The position numbers were made by a program, and so were the translations under genes. 48,025 bases of DNA from contig NZ_ANBE01000045.1 in assembly GCF_000341145.1 (NCBI RefSeq), forward strand, positions 41,471-89,495. The letters are read 5' to 3'. The notes below the pieces were generated by a model. That model saw nothing but the letters and a program-made list of their open reading frames with translations, ran no database searches and was not told where the DNA came from. The DNA comes from Nocardiopsis xinjiangensis YIM 90004. GTDB taxonomy: Bacteria > Actinomycetota > Actinomycetes > Streptosporangiales > Streptosporangiaceae. Every line of letters begins with the position of its first letter. Positions within the stretch are counted from its first letter, which is position 1. Below, piece after piece: positions 34,757-42,656 of the stretch.

Positions 34757-34797
34757 GAAGGGGACAGAACGCGGGACCGAGAGGACAGCCGAGCACA

Positions 34798-35418
34798 GTG
34801 GCCCCCCAGGACAACAGTCGCATGCGAGTCTCCGACGCCGACCGTGACCAGGTTGCCGAGGCCCTGCGCGAAGCTGCGGCCGAGGGCCGTATCACCCTCG
34901 ACGAGCTCGACGACCGCCTGGAGCGCACCTACTCCTCCCAGGTCTACGCCGACCTGGAACCCGTCGTCGCCGACCTGCCGTCCGCCCACGGCTCCGACCT
35001 CGCCCAGAACCCCGCCGCGGGTGCAGCCTCCGTCTCCGAGCAGTCCGGTGACGCACTGGTCATCAACGCCAAGGGCGAGACCACCGTGCGCAAGGGCACT
35101 TGGGAGGTCCCCGCCCGCGTCGAGGCCCATGCCCGGTGGGGTGCCTGCAAACTCGATCTGCGCGAGGCCCGCCTGACCTCCCCGGTCACCGAGATCTGGA
35201 TCGACGTCACCGGTGGCAGCGGCAGCATCATCCTGCCCGAGGGGGCCACCGCCCACATCGACGTCGACTCCTCCTGGTTCGGCTCCCTCAAGAGCCAGGT
35301 CGACACCATCCGCAAACAGGGTGTTCCCCACTTCGTCGTCACCGGCGAGGCCAAGGGCGGAAGCCTCACGGTGCGCTACAAGCGCTCCTCCGGATTCCTC
35401 GGCATCTTCGGCGGCTGA
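34798..35418 (+). CDS. DUF1707 (SHOCT-like) domain protein
   Basis: A 206-residue protein whose N-terminal 55 residues (MRVSDADRDQVAEALREAAAEGRITLDELDDRL) are the DUF1707 helical domain. The rest is a beta-sheet domain resembling the cell-wall-active-antibiotics-response (LiaF-like/DUF2154) C-terminus: KGTWEVPARVEAHARWGACKLDLREA, IILPEGATAHIDVDSSWFG. No transmembrane segment is present. The GTG at 34798 is chosen because MAPQDNSR-MRVSD is the common family layout; the RBS (GAGAGGA) is 12-13 bases away. The YdcF-like gene follows after 56 bp. Confidence 0.85.
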   Translation: MAPQDNSRMRVSDADRDQVAEALREAAAEGRITLDELDDRLERTYSSQVYADLEPVVADLPSAHGSDLAQNPAAGAASVSEQSGDALVINAKGETTVRKGTWEVPARVEAHARWGACKLDLREARLTSPVTEIWIDVTGGSGSIILPEGATAHIDVDSSWFGSLKSQVDTIRKQGVPHFVVTGEAKGGSLTVRYKRSSGFLGIFGG

Positions 35419-35474
35419 CCCCGCCCCCTCTCCTCACGGCACGCCCCGCGTGCCCCGAACCGAAAGGCGGCCCC

Positions 35475-36074
35475 GTGGGAGCCTGGATCGCGGTCGGCGC
35501 TGCAGTGGTCTGCGCCCTCCTCCCCCTGGCGTGGATCCGATCGGCCGCCCTGGGCCGTATCCATCCCGTCGACGGTGTTCCGGGCCGCCCCGCCGCCGTC
35601 GTCCTCGGCGCCGCTGCCTGGCCCGAGGGCCCCTCACCGCTCCTGGCCCGGCGCCTCGATCTGGCCGTGGCCCTGTACAGGGCCGGGCAGGTCGAACGCA
35701 TCATCGTCTCCGGGGACAACCGCGAGACCTCGCTCCGGGAGACCGACACCATGACCGCCTACCTCGTCGACCACGGGATCCCCGCCGACCGCGTCGAGGC
35801 CGACCGGTACGGCTACCGCACCTGGGACACGTGCGTGCGCGTACGCGACCTCTACGGGGTGCGCGAGGCGGTCATGGTCACCCAGGCCTTCCACCTGCCG
35901 CGCACCCTCGCTCTGGCCCGTGCCGCAGGCATCGACGCCGTCGGGGTCGGGGACCGGAGCATGGGCGCCCGGCGCCGCTCCACCGTGATCGGCTACGCAC
36001 GCGAGGCCGGCGCCTCGGTCAAGGCCCTGCGTGACGCCCTGCTGCGGCCCGCGCCCGCCCGCACCGAGGTCTGA
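35475..36074 (+). CDS. YdcF/SanA (DUF218) family protein, paralogue 1
   Basis: A 199-residue membrane-anchored DUF218 protein. One N-terminal transmembrane helix (WIAVGAAVVCALLPLAWI) precedes the DUF218 domain with AVVLGAAAWPEGP, IIVSGDNRETSLRETDTM, the WDTCVRV helix and VTQAFHLPRTLALAR. E. coli SanA and ElyC of this family affect envelope integrity and peptidoglycan or lipid-carrier metabolism; the reaction is unknown. The GTG at 35475 has AAAGGCGG upstream. A second copy of the family lies about 1.8 kb away (37865-38557). Confidence 0.88.
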   Translation: MGAWIAVGAAVVCALLPLAWIRSAALGRIHPVDGVPGRPAAVVLGAAAWPEGPSPLLARRLDLAVALYRAGQVERIIVSGDNRETSLRETDTMTAYLVDHGIPADRVEADRYGYRTWDTCVRVRDLYGVREAVMVTQAFHLPRTLALARAAGIDAVGVGDRSMGARRRSTVIGYAREAGASVKALRDALLRPAPARTEV

Positions 36075-36223
36075 GGACCGGGTCCGGAACGGCAACATCG
36101 CGCACGCGTCTGAGAAGACTCCTCACCCGGTACACGCCTCCTCCCCGAAGCCCGAGGGGCCGCCGCCCGGCGGCCGGACCCGAGAGGAGCCCGCGCCCGG
36201 TTCGCAGCCTGCGCCCGAGACGG

Positions 36224-36229
36224 GATAAT
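36224..36229 (+). promoter_or_regulatory. -10 element GATAAT of a probable leaderless promoter
   Basis: GATAAT ends 7 bases before the ATG at 36237; no RBS is visible. Confidence 0.45.
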
Positions 36230-36236
36230 CGGGACC

Positions 36237-37688
36237 ATGAACGCCACCACCGGAAACGACGCCAACGACCTCCCCAGCGGGGCACACGACGTGGACTGGG
36301 TCTCCCTGGCACCCGAGGGCGGAGCACGCATCCCCGAGCTGATCGACCAGCTCGCGGGCAGCGACACAGCCGTCTCCGAGCTCCACGACATCATCCACTT
36401 CCCCGCGCCAGGGCACTTGGCCGCGCCCAAGGCCGTCGATTTCCTCGTCGACCTCGCCTGCGCCGAAACCACCCCGGCCACCGACCGCTACCGTCCCCTG
36501 AGCCTGCTGCTCGAACTGGTCAGCGCGCACGCCGAGGACCGCTTCCCCGCGACCCGCGACCTCGACCAGTGGCGTGACGAGGTCGCCTGGGCCACCGCCA
36601 ACGACGCCGACAAGGTCCGCGAGCAGTACCGCGAATGGGCCCAGGAGGCACCCGACGAGCAGCACCACCAGCGCATGCGCAACCGGCTCGCCGTCATGGA
36701 GAGCGACGACGGCGCCGCACTGCTCCAGGCCGAGCTCGACACCTACCTCGCCGTGTGCGCCCGCGTGCCCGACCTCGTCGAACTGCTCAAGAACGGCGCC
36801 AACCGCGGCGGCATGGACCGCGCCGGCGAATGGGTGAGCTACGTACTGGGCTTCCTGCCCTCGGAGTCCGAGCGCATCGTCTCCGAGATCACCGGCGCCT
36901 CCCACATGCTCCTGGCCAAGGACCTGCGTCCGGCCCCGCAGCAGCCCACCAGCTTCCGCGAAGCCATGAACCAGGCCATGGACAGCGGCGAGCCCCTGCC
37001 CGCAGAACTGTTCGCCCTGGGTCTTCTCGCCGACCCCGCCGACATCGACACCGGCATCGGCCTCACCCATCAGATGGCCGGCGGCAACCTGTACAACTCC
37101 TACGCCGCCTCGGTCGCCATGGTGCTCACGCACGGAGAGAACACCCCGCGCGAGGCGCTGCGCCGTATCGGCCGCGGCGGAGGCACCAACATGGGCTACG
37201 AAGGGCTCTTCAACGAGTCGTGGCCGCATTGCGGGAACCGTTCCCCGCAGGTGCTGGGCTTCCTCGCCCTGGGCCGGGCCGGAGAACGCGCCCGCCGTCT
37301 GCGGCTGGACATCCTCCCCGGGCTCATCAAGGGCGAGGAGGAGTCGCGCGCGCTCGTCACCGGGGTGGGCCTGGAGCTCGTCCTGGGCCCGCGCTCCAAG
37401 GAGCACACGACCGAGGAGCACGCGAGCGCCGAGTACGACGAGGAGACCCTCAAGGTCCTGTGGAGCATCGCCGAGCTGCCCGCCTCCGCCTGGCAGGACG
37501 AGGAGTTGCGCGCGACCCTGCGGGCCTGGGCGCTGCCTGACGACGCCGAGGACTACTGCGCCCTGGTGGGAGTGGAACCCGAGCCGGAGGAGCCGGCCGA
37601 GGAGCCCGACCCCGCCCCGCAGGCCCGGCCCGCCGCGTCCGAGCGGCCCCAGGGGCTGCTCGGACGACTGTTCGGCGGGGGCCGCTGA
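36237..37688 (+). CDS. Hypothetical helical-repeat-like protein, 483 residues
   Basis: I do not recognise this protein. It is acidic, soluble and predicted to be almost all helical, with repeated patterns of paired helices (for example VDFLVDLACAETTPATDRYRPLSLLLELVSA) that resemble HEAT/Armadillo-type repeats. The last 45 residues are Pro/Glu-rich and end LLGRLFGGGR, a short amphipathic basic tail. Homologous arrangements in actinomycetes are often labelled HEAT-repeat or hypothetical. The ATG at 36237 is leaderless. It lies between two YdcF/SanA paralogues, but is transcribed from its own promoter. Confidence 0.75.
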   Translation: MNATTGNDANDLPSGAHDVDWVSLAPEGGARIPELIDQLAGSDTAVSELHDIIHFPAPGHLAAPKAVDFLVDLACAETTPATDRYRPLSLLLELVSAHAEDRFPATRDLDQWRDEVAWATANDADKVREQYREWAQEAPDEQHHQRMRNRLAVMESDDGAALLQAELDTYLAVCARVPDLVELLKNGANRGGMDRAGEWVSYVLGFLPSESERIVSEITGASHMLLAKDLRPAPQQPTSFREAMNQAMDSGEPLPAELFALGLLADPADIDTGIGLTHQMAGGNLYNSYAASVAMVLTHGENTPREALRRIGRGGGTNMGYEGLFNESWPHCGNRSPQVLGFLALGRAGERARRLRLDILPGLIKGEEESRALVTGVGLELVLGPRSKEHTTEEHASAEYDEETLKVLWSIAELPASAWQDEELRATLRAWALPDDAEDYCALVGVEPEPEEPAEEPDPAPQARPAASERPQGLLGRLFGGGR

Positions 37689-37737
37689 GCCGGTTCCGGT
37701 GGACAGCGGCGCTGTGCGGCAGCCGGCCCCCGGCCCC

Positions 37738-37804
37738 GCGGCCGGTAGTGCTCCTTGCGGCACCAACACCCGCTGTTGGCGCTCGTGAGAGCATTACCGG
37801 CCGC
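37738..37804. repeat. 67-bp composite hairpin between convergent genes
   Basis: Outer arms of 16 bp (37738-37753 with 37789-37804, one mismatch) enclose an inner perfect hairpin CCAACA-CCCGC-TGTTGG at 37763-37779. It is longer and more elaborate than other terminators in the window and could be a bidirectional terminator, a small miniature element or a structured RNA. Confidence 0.55.
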
Positions 37805-37864
37805 CACGAGGCTCCACAGCACCCCTGGTGAGCGTCGGCGCCCGGGCCGCCGCCGGGGGAGGGG

Positions 37865-38557
37865 TCAGCGGTCGGCGAGGGCGTCGTCCACGCCGGTCTC
37901 CCGCTCGCCGAGCAACGTCGGATCCGGGGCGGACCAGGTCGTCACCGCCGCGTCCAGGGCGGCGGGGACCTCCCGCACCCAGCCGTGGACCGTGGCGGTG
38001 CCGCGCTCGTCGAACAGGGACTCACCCACACCCACCGCGTCGATCCCGGCGGCCCGGCACAGCTCCACCGCGCGCGGCACGTGGAAGTCCTGCGAGACGA
38101 CTGCGGCCTCCTGCACCCCGAAGACCTCCGCCGCCCGCGCGCAGGTGTCCCACGTGGAGAAACCCGCGTGGTCGCCGACCACGTGCTCCTCGGGCACACC
38201 CGCGTCGACCAGGTACGCGGCCATGGTGTCGGTCTCGTTGTAGTGCTCCTCCCCGTTGTCGCCGCTGACCAGCACGACCTCGACGCTCCCCTCCCCGTAG
38301 AGTTCCACGGCCATGTCGAGGCGGTGGGAGAGCATCCGGCTGGGGAGGCCGTCCGAACGCACCCCCGCGCCCAGAACCACAGCGACGGAGCGGTCCGGCA
38401 CGTCCGCGACGGTGTGGCGGTACTCGGCCGTGGTGTACAACTGCCGGGTGAACGCGAGGACGCACAGCACGGCGACGGCGGCACACACGGCCGCGGCGGT
38501 GCACAGCAGCAGGCGGGCGCGGGCAGGACGGCGGGCAGAAGGCTCCGGATCGGTCAC
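37865..38557 (-). CDS. YdcF/SanA (DUF218) family protein, paralogue 2
   Basis: A DUF218 protein with one transmembrane helix (LLLCTAAAVCAAVAVLCVLAF) near the N-terminus and the same blocks as paralogue 1: VAVVLGAGVRSDGLPS, VLVSGDNGEEHYNETDTM, FSTWDTCARA and VVSQDFHVPRAVELC. The match to E. coli SanA is closer than that of paralogue 1, since GAGV and the longer C-terminus are present. I place the start at GTG 38557 (230 residues). A TTG at 38608 would lengthen it to 247 residues but lies close to the divergent promoter and has no RBS. It probably has a role in envelope integrity. Confidence 0.85.
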   Translation of the reverse strand: MTDPEPSARRPARARLLLCTAAAVCAAVAVLCVLAFTRQLYTTAEYRHTVADVPDRSVAVVLGAGVRSDGLPSRMLSHRLDMAVELYGEGSVEVVLVSGDNGEEHYNETDTMAAYLVDAGVPEEHVVGDHAGFSTWDTCARAAEVFGVQEAAVVSQDFHVPRAVELCRAAGIDAVGVGESLFDERGTATVHGWVREVPAALDAAVTTWSAPDPTLLGERETGVDDALADR

Positions 38558-38637
38558 ACCCGGGTGGACGAGCGGGGCGGGGGAGAGGTTCCTGGCCGGA
38601 ACCGGCAATCATGCTGCGAGCGCGTTCCACGCACGGC

Positions 38638-38643
38638 TAGTCT
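38638..38643 (+). promoter_or_regulatory. -10 element TAGTCT of a leaderless promoter
   Basis: TAGTCT ends 7 bases before the DUF885 ATG at 38651. Confidence 0.5.
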
Positions 38644-38650
38644 CGCCCGC

Positions 38651-40267
38651 ATGCCTCACAAGTCACCGAGATCCCCCGCGCCCCGGCAGACCGATGCCCT
38701 TCCGCCACGGCTGCGCGCCCTGACCGACCTCGTCCCCGGAACCATGCGGGAGATGGCCGGGATGCACGAGTACGACGGGACCGTCGCCGACCTCTCGCCC
38801 GAGGGGATCGCAGCCGGGATGGGCCGCCTCGACACCGAGACCGCCCGCACCTACGACGACACCTACGACGAGGCCCACGCCACCGCTTTCGAGAACGGGC
38901 TGCGCCTGAGCAACCTCGAGCTGGAGGAGTACCGGTCCAACCCGCTCCCGCACGTGTCGGAGATGGACCTGTCCGGCTACGACCGCGAGTACGCCCCGCG
39001 TGAGCAACGCGACCGTGCCCGGGCCCAGCACGTGCGCCAGTGGCCGCGGCTGGTCGACAACGCGCTCCGGTCCCTGGACCGGGTGCCCGCCCCCGTCGCG
39101 CGTTCCCTCATGGGTGCGGTCGAGGGTGTGGGCGCCGACGTCCCCGCGTACCTGCCCGCCCGCGAACGGGAGACCGCCCTGGCCGCGCACGCACGGCTGG
39201 TCGCCCACGTGCGCAAGGCCGCCGAGGAAGGACCTGTGGAGGCCGCCCTGGGAGCGGACCGGCTCTCCCGGCTCATGGGGGTCCCGGAGGCCGCCCACGT
39301 GGACCTGTCGGTGCTCGCCCGCCGCGCCGACGAGGAACGCGACCGCCTGCTCGAAGGCCTGGCCGCGGCGACCGCACGCCTGGCGCCGGGGCGCGATCCC
39401 ATGGAGGTCACCCGCGAACTCACCGCACGCGCTCCCTCCGCCGACCGGGTACTGGAGGCCGCCCGCCACTGGACCCGCCTGGCCCGCGACTTCACCGCCG
39501 AACGCGGCCTGGTGCCCGACGACACCGGGGAGTGCCGGGTCGAGGCGTCCCCCGAGTCCCAGCGCTGGGCCACCGCGATGATGGCCGGGGGCGGGCCCTG
39601 GGAGGGCGACACCCCGTCGTACTACTACATCACCCCGCCGCAGCCCTCCTGGTCGCCGCAGGAGAGCGCCGACTGGCTCGAAATGTTCAGCCACACGACC
39701 CTTCCCGCGGTCAGCGTGCACGAGGTCGCGCCGGGGCACTTCTCGCACTGGCGGTCCATGGGGGCCCTGAAGAGCCCTGTGCGTGCCGCGCTGCACTCGA
39801 TGACCTTCGCCGAGGGGTGGGCGCACTACGCCGAGGAGATGCTCCTGGAGGAGGGCTTCGGTGCCTACGCCGCCGAGCGCGTGGCCGGGGCCGATTTCCT
39901 CCACGGGCACGACTGGACCCCGACCCACTACGAGATCGGCGTCTACGTGGAGGCTCTGATCCGGGTCACCCGCCTGTCGGTGGCCATCGCCATGCACACC
40001 GGCGGCGCGAACGTCGCCGAGGGTGCCGTGCGCTTCGAGGCGGACACCCCGTTGCGCGGGCCCGCGGCCCTCTCCGAGGCCCGCCGTGCCACCTTCGACC
40101 CCACCTACGGCCGGTACACATGGGGCAAGCTCGAGATCCTCGCCGCGCGCGAGCGCGCCCGCCGTGCATGGGGGGAGGGGTTTTCCCTCGCGCGCTTCCA
40201 CCGGGCCCTGCTCGCCCTGGGGTCGCCCCCCATCGGCCTGCTCGACACCGCCGTCCAGCGCGGCTGA
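38651..40267 (+). CDS. DUF885 family protein (metallopeptidase-like)
   Basis: A 538-residue cytoplasmic protein of the DUF885 family, which has a gluzincin-like fold. HEVAPGH (His357, Glu358, His362) is the family form of the zinc motif HExxxH, and EGWAHYAEEM about 30 residues later carries the likely third ligand or catalytic Glu. The long N-terminal half (residues 1-330) is helical. Probable activity is peptide hydrolysis; substrates are not established. The leaderless ATG gives MPHKSPRSPAP. The gene is divergent from the SanA-like gene and convergent with murQ. Confidence 0.88.
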   Translation: MPHKSPRSPAPRQTDALPPRLRALTDLVPGTMREMAGMHEYDGTVADLSPEGIAAGMGRLDTETARTYDDTYDEAHATAFENGLRLSNLELEEYRSNPLPHVSEMDLSGYDREYAPREQRDRARAQHVRQWPRLVDNALRSLDRVPAPVARSLMGAVEGVGADVPAYLPARERETALAAHARLVAHVRKAAEEGPVEAALGADRLSRLMGVPEAAHVDLSVLARRADEERDRLLEGLAAATARLAPGRDPMEVTRELTARAPSADRVLEAARHWTRLARDFTAERGLVPDDTGECRVEASPESQRWATAMMAGGGPWEGDTPSYYYITPPQPSWSPQESADWLEMFSHTTLPAVSVHEVAPGHFSHWRSMGALKSPVRAALHSMTFAEGWAHYAEEMLLEEGFGAYAAERVAGADFLHGHDWTPTHYEIGVYVEALIRVTRLSVAIAMHTGGANVAEGAVRFEADTPLRGPAALSEARRATFDPTYGRYTWGKLEILAARERARRAWGEGFSLARFHRALLALGSPPIGLLDTAVQRG

Positions 40268-40438
40268 CCCAGGCACCCGCAACTCCGCACCGGGGTCCTC
40301 CCCGGCCACAGGAAACGGGGTACTCAGCCATGTGGGGGCTGGGACCCGGGGCCGTGCACGGCGCTGGATCTCCTCGGCCACAAGAGCCCCGGCCGCTCGG
40401 CCCCTCACGTGGCGCCGACCCCTCCGATGCGGCGTGGG

Positions 40439-40470
40439 GCGCACGGCGCGGCGTGCGCCGCGCCGTGCGC
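40439..40470. terminator. Strong bidirectional terminator between DUF885 and murQ genes
   Basis: GCGCACGGCGCGGCG at 40439-40453 and its exact complement at 40456-40470 form a 15-bp perfect stem. Confidence 0.65.
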
Positions 40471-40484
40471 AACGGGGGTACGGG

Positions 40485-41483
40485 TCAGGCGTGTGGCTCC
40501 TGCCCCGAAACACCGAGCGACGACAGGGCCGCGCGCACGCGCCCCTGCGCGCGGTCCAGCTCCTGCGCGGCGCGGACCGCGTCCACCTCGGCCAACAGCG
40601 ACACCAGGGCGGTACGGGTGTCACCGTCCGCGGCGGTCAGGGCGCGGGCACACTCGTCCTCTCCGAGCCCCGTGGCCTGGGTCAGGATCGTCACGACGCG
40701 GCCGCGCAGCTTGCCGTTCGTGGCGTCCACACCGACCATCAGGTTCGAGAACGTACGCCCCATCCGCACCATGACCGCGGTGGAGAACGAGTTCAGCGCC
40801 AGCTTCTGCGCGCTCCCGGCCTTCATACGTGTGGAACCGGCGATGACCTCCGCGCCCGTCGACATTCCCACGTGCACGTCCACCCCCTCGGCCAGGGGCG
40901 CGTCCGGGTTGGCGCTGATGAGTACCGTCCGGGCAGAACGCTCCCGCGCCGCCTCGAAGGCCCCGCCCACGTATGGTGTGCGCCCGCTTGCGGCCAGTCC
41001 GACCACCAAGGCCCCGGCCTCGACCCCGGCGGCGTCCACGCGCCCGCTCTCCCAGTCGTCCTCCACACCCTCCACGGCACGCTGGACGGCGTCGTTCCCG
41101 CCGGCGTGGTGGGCCACCACCCACTCGGGAGGCACCCCGTAGGTCGGTGGCAGCTCCGCCGCGTCCTGGGTCGCGATCCGGCCCGAGGTCCCGGCGCCGA
41201 AGTAGTGGATGGCGGCACCGCTCTCCAGAGCCGCCACCCCCAGTTCCACGGCCTGCGCCAGCTCCGGCAGGACCGCGCCCACCGCAGGCGGGACGGTCGT
41301 GTCCTCGGCGTTGATCTCGCGCAGGATCCCCGACGCCGGGAGCAGGTCGATGTCGTAGGTGCCCGAGTTGCGCTCCTCGGTGGGCGCGCGCACGATGACG
41401 GCCTCGCTCTCGGCCGCTGTTTCGTCCCCGTTCCGTGACGGGATGTAGCCCTCGTCCACAGCCCTCTCCTGTTCGGTCCGCAC
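40485..41483 (-). CDS. murQ: N-acetylmuramic acid 6-phosphate etherase
   Basis: MurQ cleaves the lactyl ether of MurNAc 6-phosphate to give GlcNAc 6-phosphate and D-lactate in peptidoglycan recycling. The 332-residue product is a SIS-domain protein with FGAGTSGRIATQDAAELPPTYG (sugar-phosphate site), GLAASGRTPYVGGAF, the MSTGAEVIAGSTRMKAGSAQK block and NLMVGVDATNGKL. The GTG at 41483 has AAGGGAG 8 bases upstream. The first 35 residues are longer than in E. coli MurQ. The murR-type regulator gene ends 12 bases upstream on the same strand, so they form an operon. No MurNAc transporter gene is adjacent. Confidence 0.95.
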   Translation of the reverse strand: MRTEQERAVDEGYIPSRNGDETAAESEAVIVRAPTEERNSGTYDIDLLPASGILREINAEDTTVPPAVGAVLPELAQAVELGVAALESGAAIHYFGAGTSGRIATQDAAELPPTYGVPPEWVVAHHAGGNDAVQRAVEGVEDDWESGRVDAAGVEAGALVVGLAASGRTPYVGGAFEAARERSARTVLISANPDAPLAEGVDVHVGMSTGAEVIAGSTRMKAGSAQKLALNSFSTAVMVRMGRTFSNLMVGVDATNGKLRGRVVTILTQATGLGEDECARALTAADGDTRTALVSLLAEVDAVRAAQELDRAQGRVRAALSSLGVSGQEPHA

Positions 41484-41495
41484 CCGGGTTCTCCC

Positions 41496-42455
41496 TTACT
41501 CTGCCGTGCCGCCGCGGCGGCGTCTGCGGTCGTCGTTCATCCGGAGTCCGCGGACCGCCTCATAGGTCGTCTCCAGGGCGGTGCGGCTGTCTGCGTAGCG
41601 GATCTGGGCGAGCCCGACGAACAGGCAGTCCACCACCGTCAGCTGCGCCAGCCGACTCGCGGTGGCCCCCGAACGGAACGTGGTCTCGCGGGCCGCAGTG
41701 GTCAGGACGTGGTCGGCGGCCCCGATGGGCGAGCGCGGAAAATTGGTGATCGCCACGGTTCTCGCGCCGCGCCGCCCCGCTTCTGTCAACGCCTGCACGG
41801 TGTCGAGGGTCACGCCGCTGTGGGAGATGCCGATCGCCACGTCGTCCCCGCCCAGCACCGCGGCGCTCGTGAGCATCACGTGCGCGTCCGACCACGCGAA
41901 CGAGGCCAATCCGATCCGGTGCAGCTTCTGCTGCAGGTCGGCCCCCACGAACGCGCTCGCTCCCACCCCGTACACGTCCACGCGCCGCGCGCCCGCCATG
42001 GCGTCGATGACCGCACGTAGTTCCTCGACGTCGAGGGCGGCACCGGTCTCCTCCACGGCCTTGGCGTCGGTGTAGGCGATCTTGTGCACGACCGAGGCGA
42101 GGGTGTCGTCGGGGTTGATGTCGCTGGAGGGCTCCGCCGTGGAGGACCGTGCCCCGCGCACCTGCCCGGCCTCGGTGGCCAGAGCCAGGCGCAGCTCGCG
42201 GTATCCGCTGAAGTCGATCGTGCGGCAGAAGCGGATGACGGTGGCCTCGGAGGTGGCGCAGTCCTTGGCGAGTTGGGTGATGGATGAGGCTGCGGCCCGT
42301 TCGGGGTCGTCGACGATGCGCTGCGCGACACGGCGCTCGGCGGGCGCCAGCGACGGAAGCAGGGAACGGATCCGCAGGACCGTCGTGGGCACCGGGGACG
42401 AGGAGACCTGCGAGGCCTCCTCGTGCTCGCCGGTCGGTTTCGGAATTTGCGCCAT
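41496..42455 (-). CDS. MurR/RpiR family transcriptional regulator
   Basis: A 319-residue regulator with an N-terminal RpiR helix-turn-helix (SITQLAKDCATSEATVIRFCRTIDFSGYRELRLAL, about residues 55-90). The C-terminal SIS domain (VYGVGASAFVGADLQQKL, IGISHSGVTLDTVQAL) should bind a phosphosugar, most simply MurNAc 6-phosphate given the downstream murQ. The ATG at 42455 lacks an RBS: the bases upstream are pyrimidine-rich and contain the palindrome at 42460-42472, so the transcript may be leaderless or short. Autoregulation through that palindrome is likely. It diverges from the SARP gene. Confidence 0.92.
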   Translation of the reverse strand: MAQIPKPTGEHEEASQVSSSPVPTTVLRIRSLLPSLAPAERRVAQRIVDDPERAAASSITQLAKDCATSEATVIRFCRTIDFSGYRELRLALATEAGQVRGARSSTAEPSSDINPDDTLASVVHKIAYTDAKAVEETGAALDVEELRAVIDAMAGARRVDVYGVGASAFVGADLQQKLHRIGLASFAWSDAHVMLTSAAVLGGDDVAIGISHSGVTLDTVQALTEAGRRGARTVAITNFPRSPIGAADHVLTTAARETTFRSGATASRLAQLTVVDCLFVGLAQIRYADSRTALETTYEAVRGLRMNDDRRRRRGGTAE

Positions 42456-42459
42456 GGAG

Positions 42460-42472
42460 GAAAGTTTCTTTC
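42460..42472. promoter_or_regulatory. Palindromic operator candidate for the MurR/RpiR protein
   Basis: GAAAG-TTT-CTTTC, a perfect 5+3+5 inverted repeat 4 bases upstream of the regulator's ATG. RpiR-family sites commonly have GAAA/TTTC arms. Confidence 0.5.
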
Positions 42473-42656
42473 GGTCGTGGTGCAGAGTCAACGCGGTGGG
42501 GGGAAAAATCGGGAGAATCCAGGATTCCAAGTGCGGACCCGTGCGGCAAGTGCCCCGATGCGTTGCGTGGCCCCAGCTCACCGGGCACGCTGGTCCCGGA
42601 AGGCGCCGAGAGGCGGTGCGGATGCGTCCGCGAGCGCCGTGCAGGGGGGATGCGGA

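Larger units (their letters stand above)
34113..34797. other. 685-bp region without a supported gene
   Basis: GC content is lower around 34180-34400 than in the flanks. Open frames here (for example 34374-34847) lack RBS, codon bias and family features. The only clear structure is the hairpin at 34609-34635, plus the TAGGCT promoter element at 34751. It may be a decayed gene or hold an untranslated RNA. Confidence 0.45.

Noticed and set aside
34374..34847. 157-codon frame in the 685-bp gap
   Set aside because: It runs into the DUF1707 gene in another frame, lacks an RBS and has no protein-like pattern.
38606..38608. TTG start for the SanA-like protein
   Set aside because: No RBS, and it lies within the divergent promoter; GTG 38557 is more plausible, although not certain.
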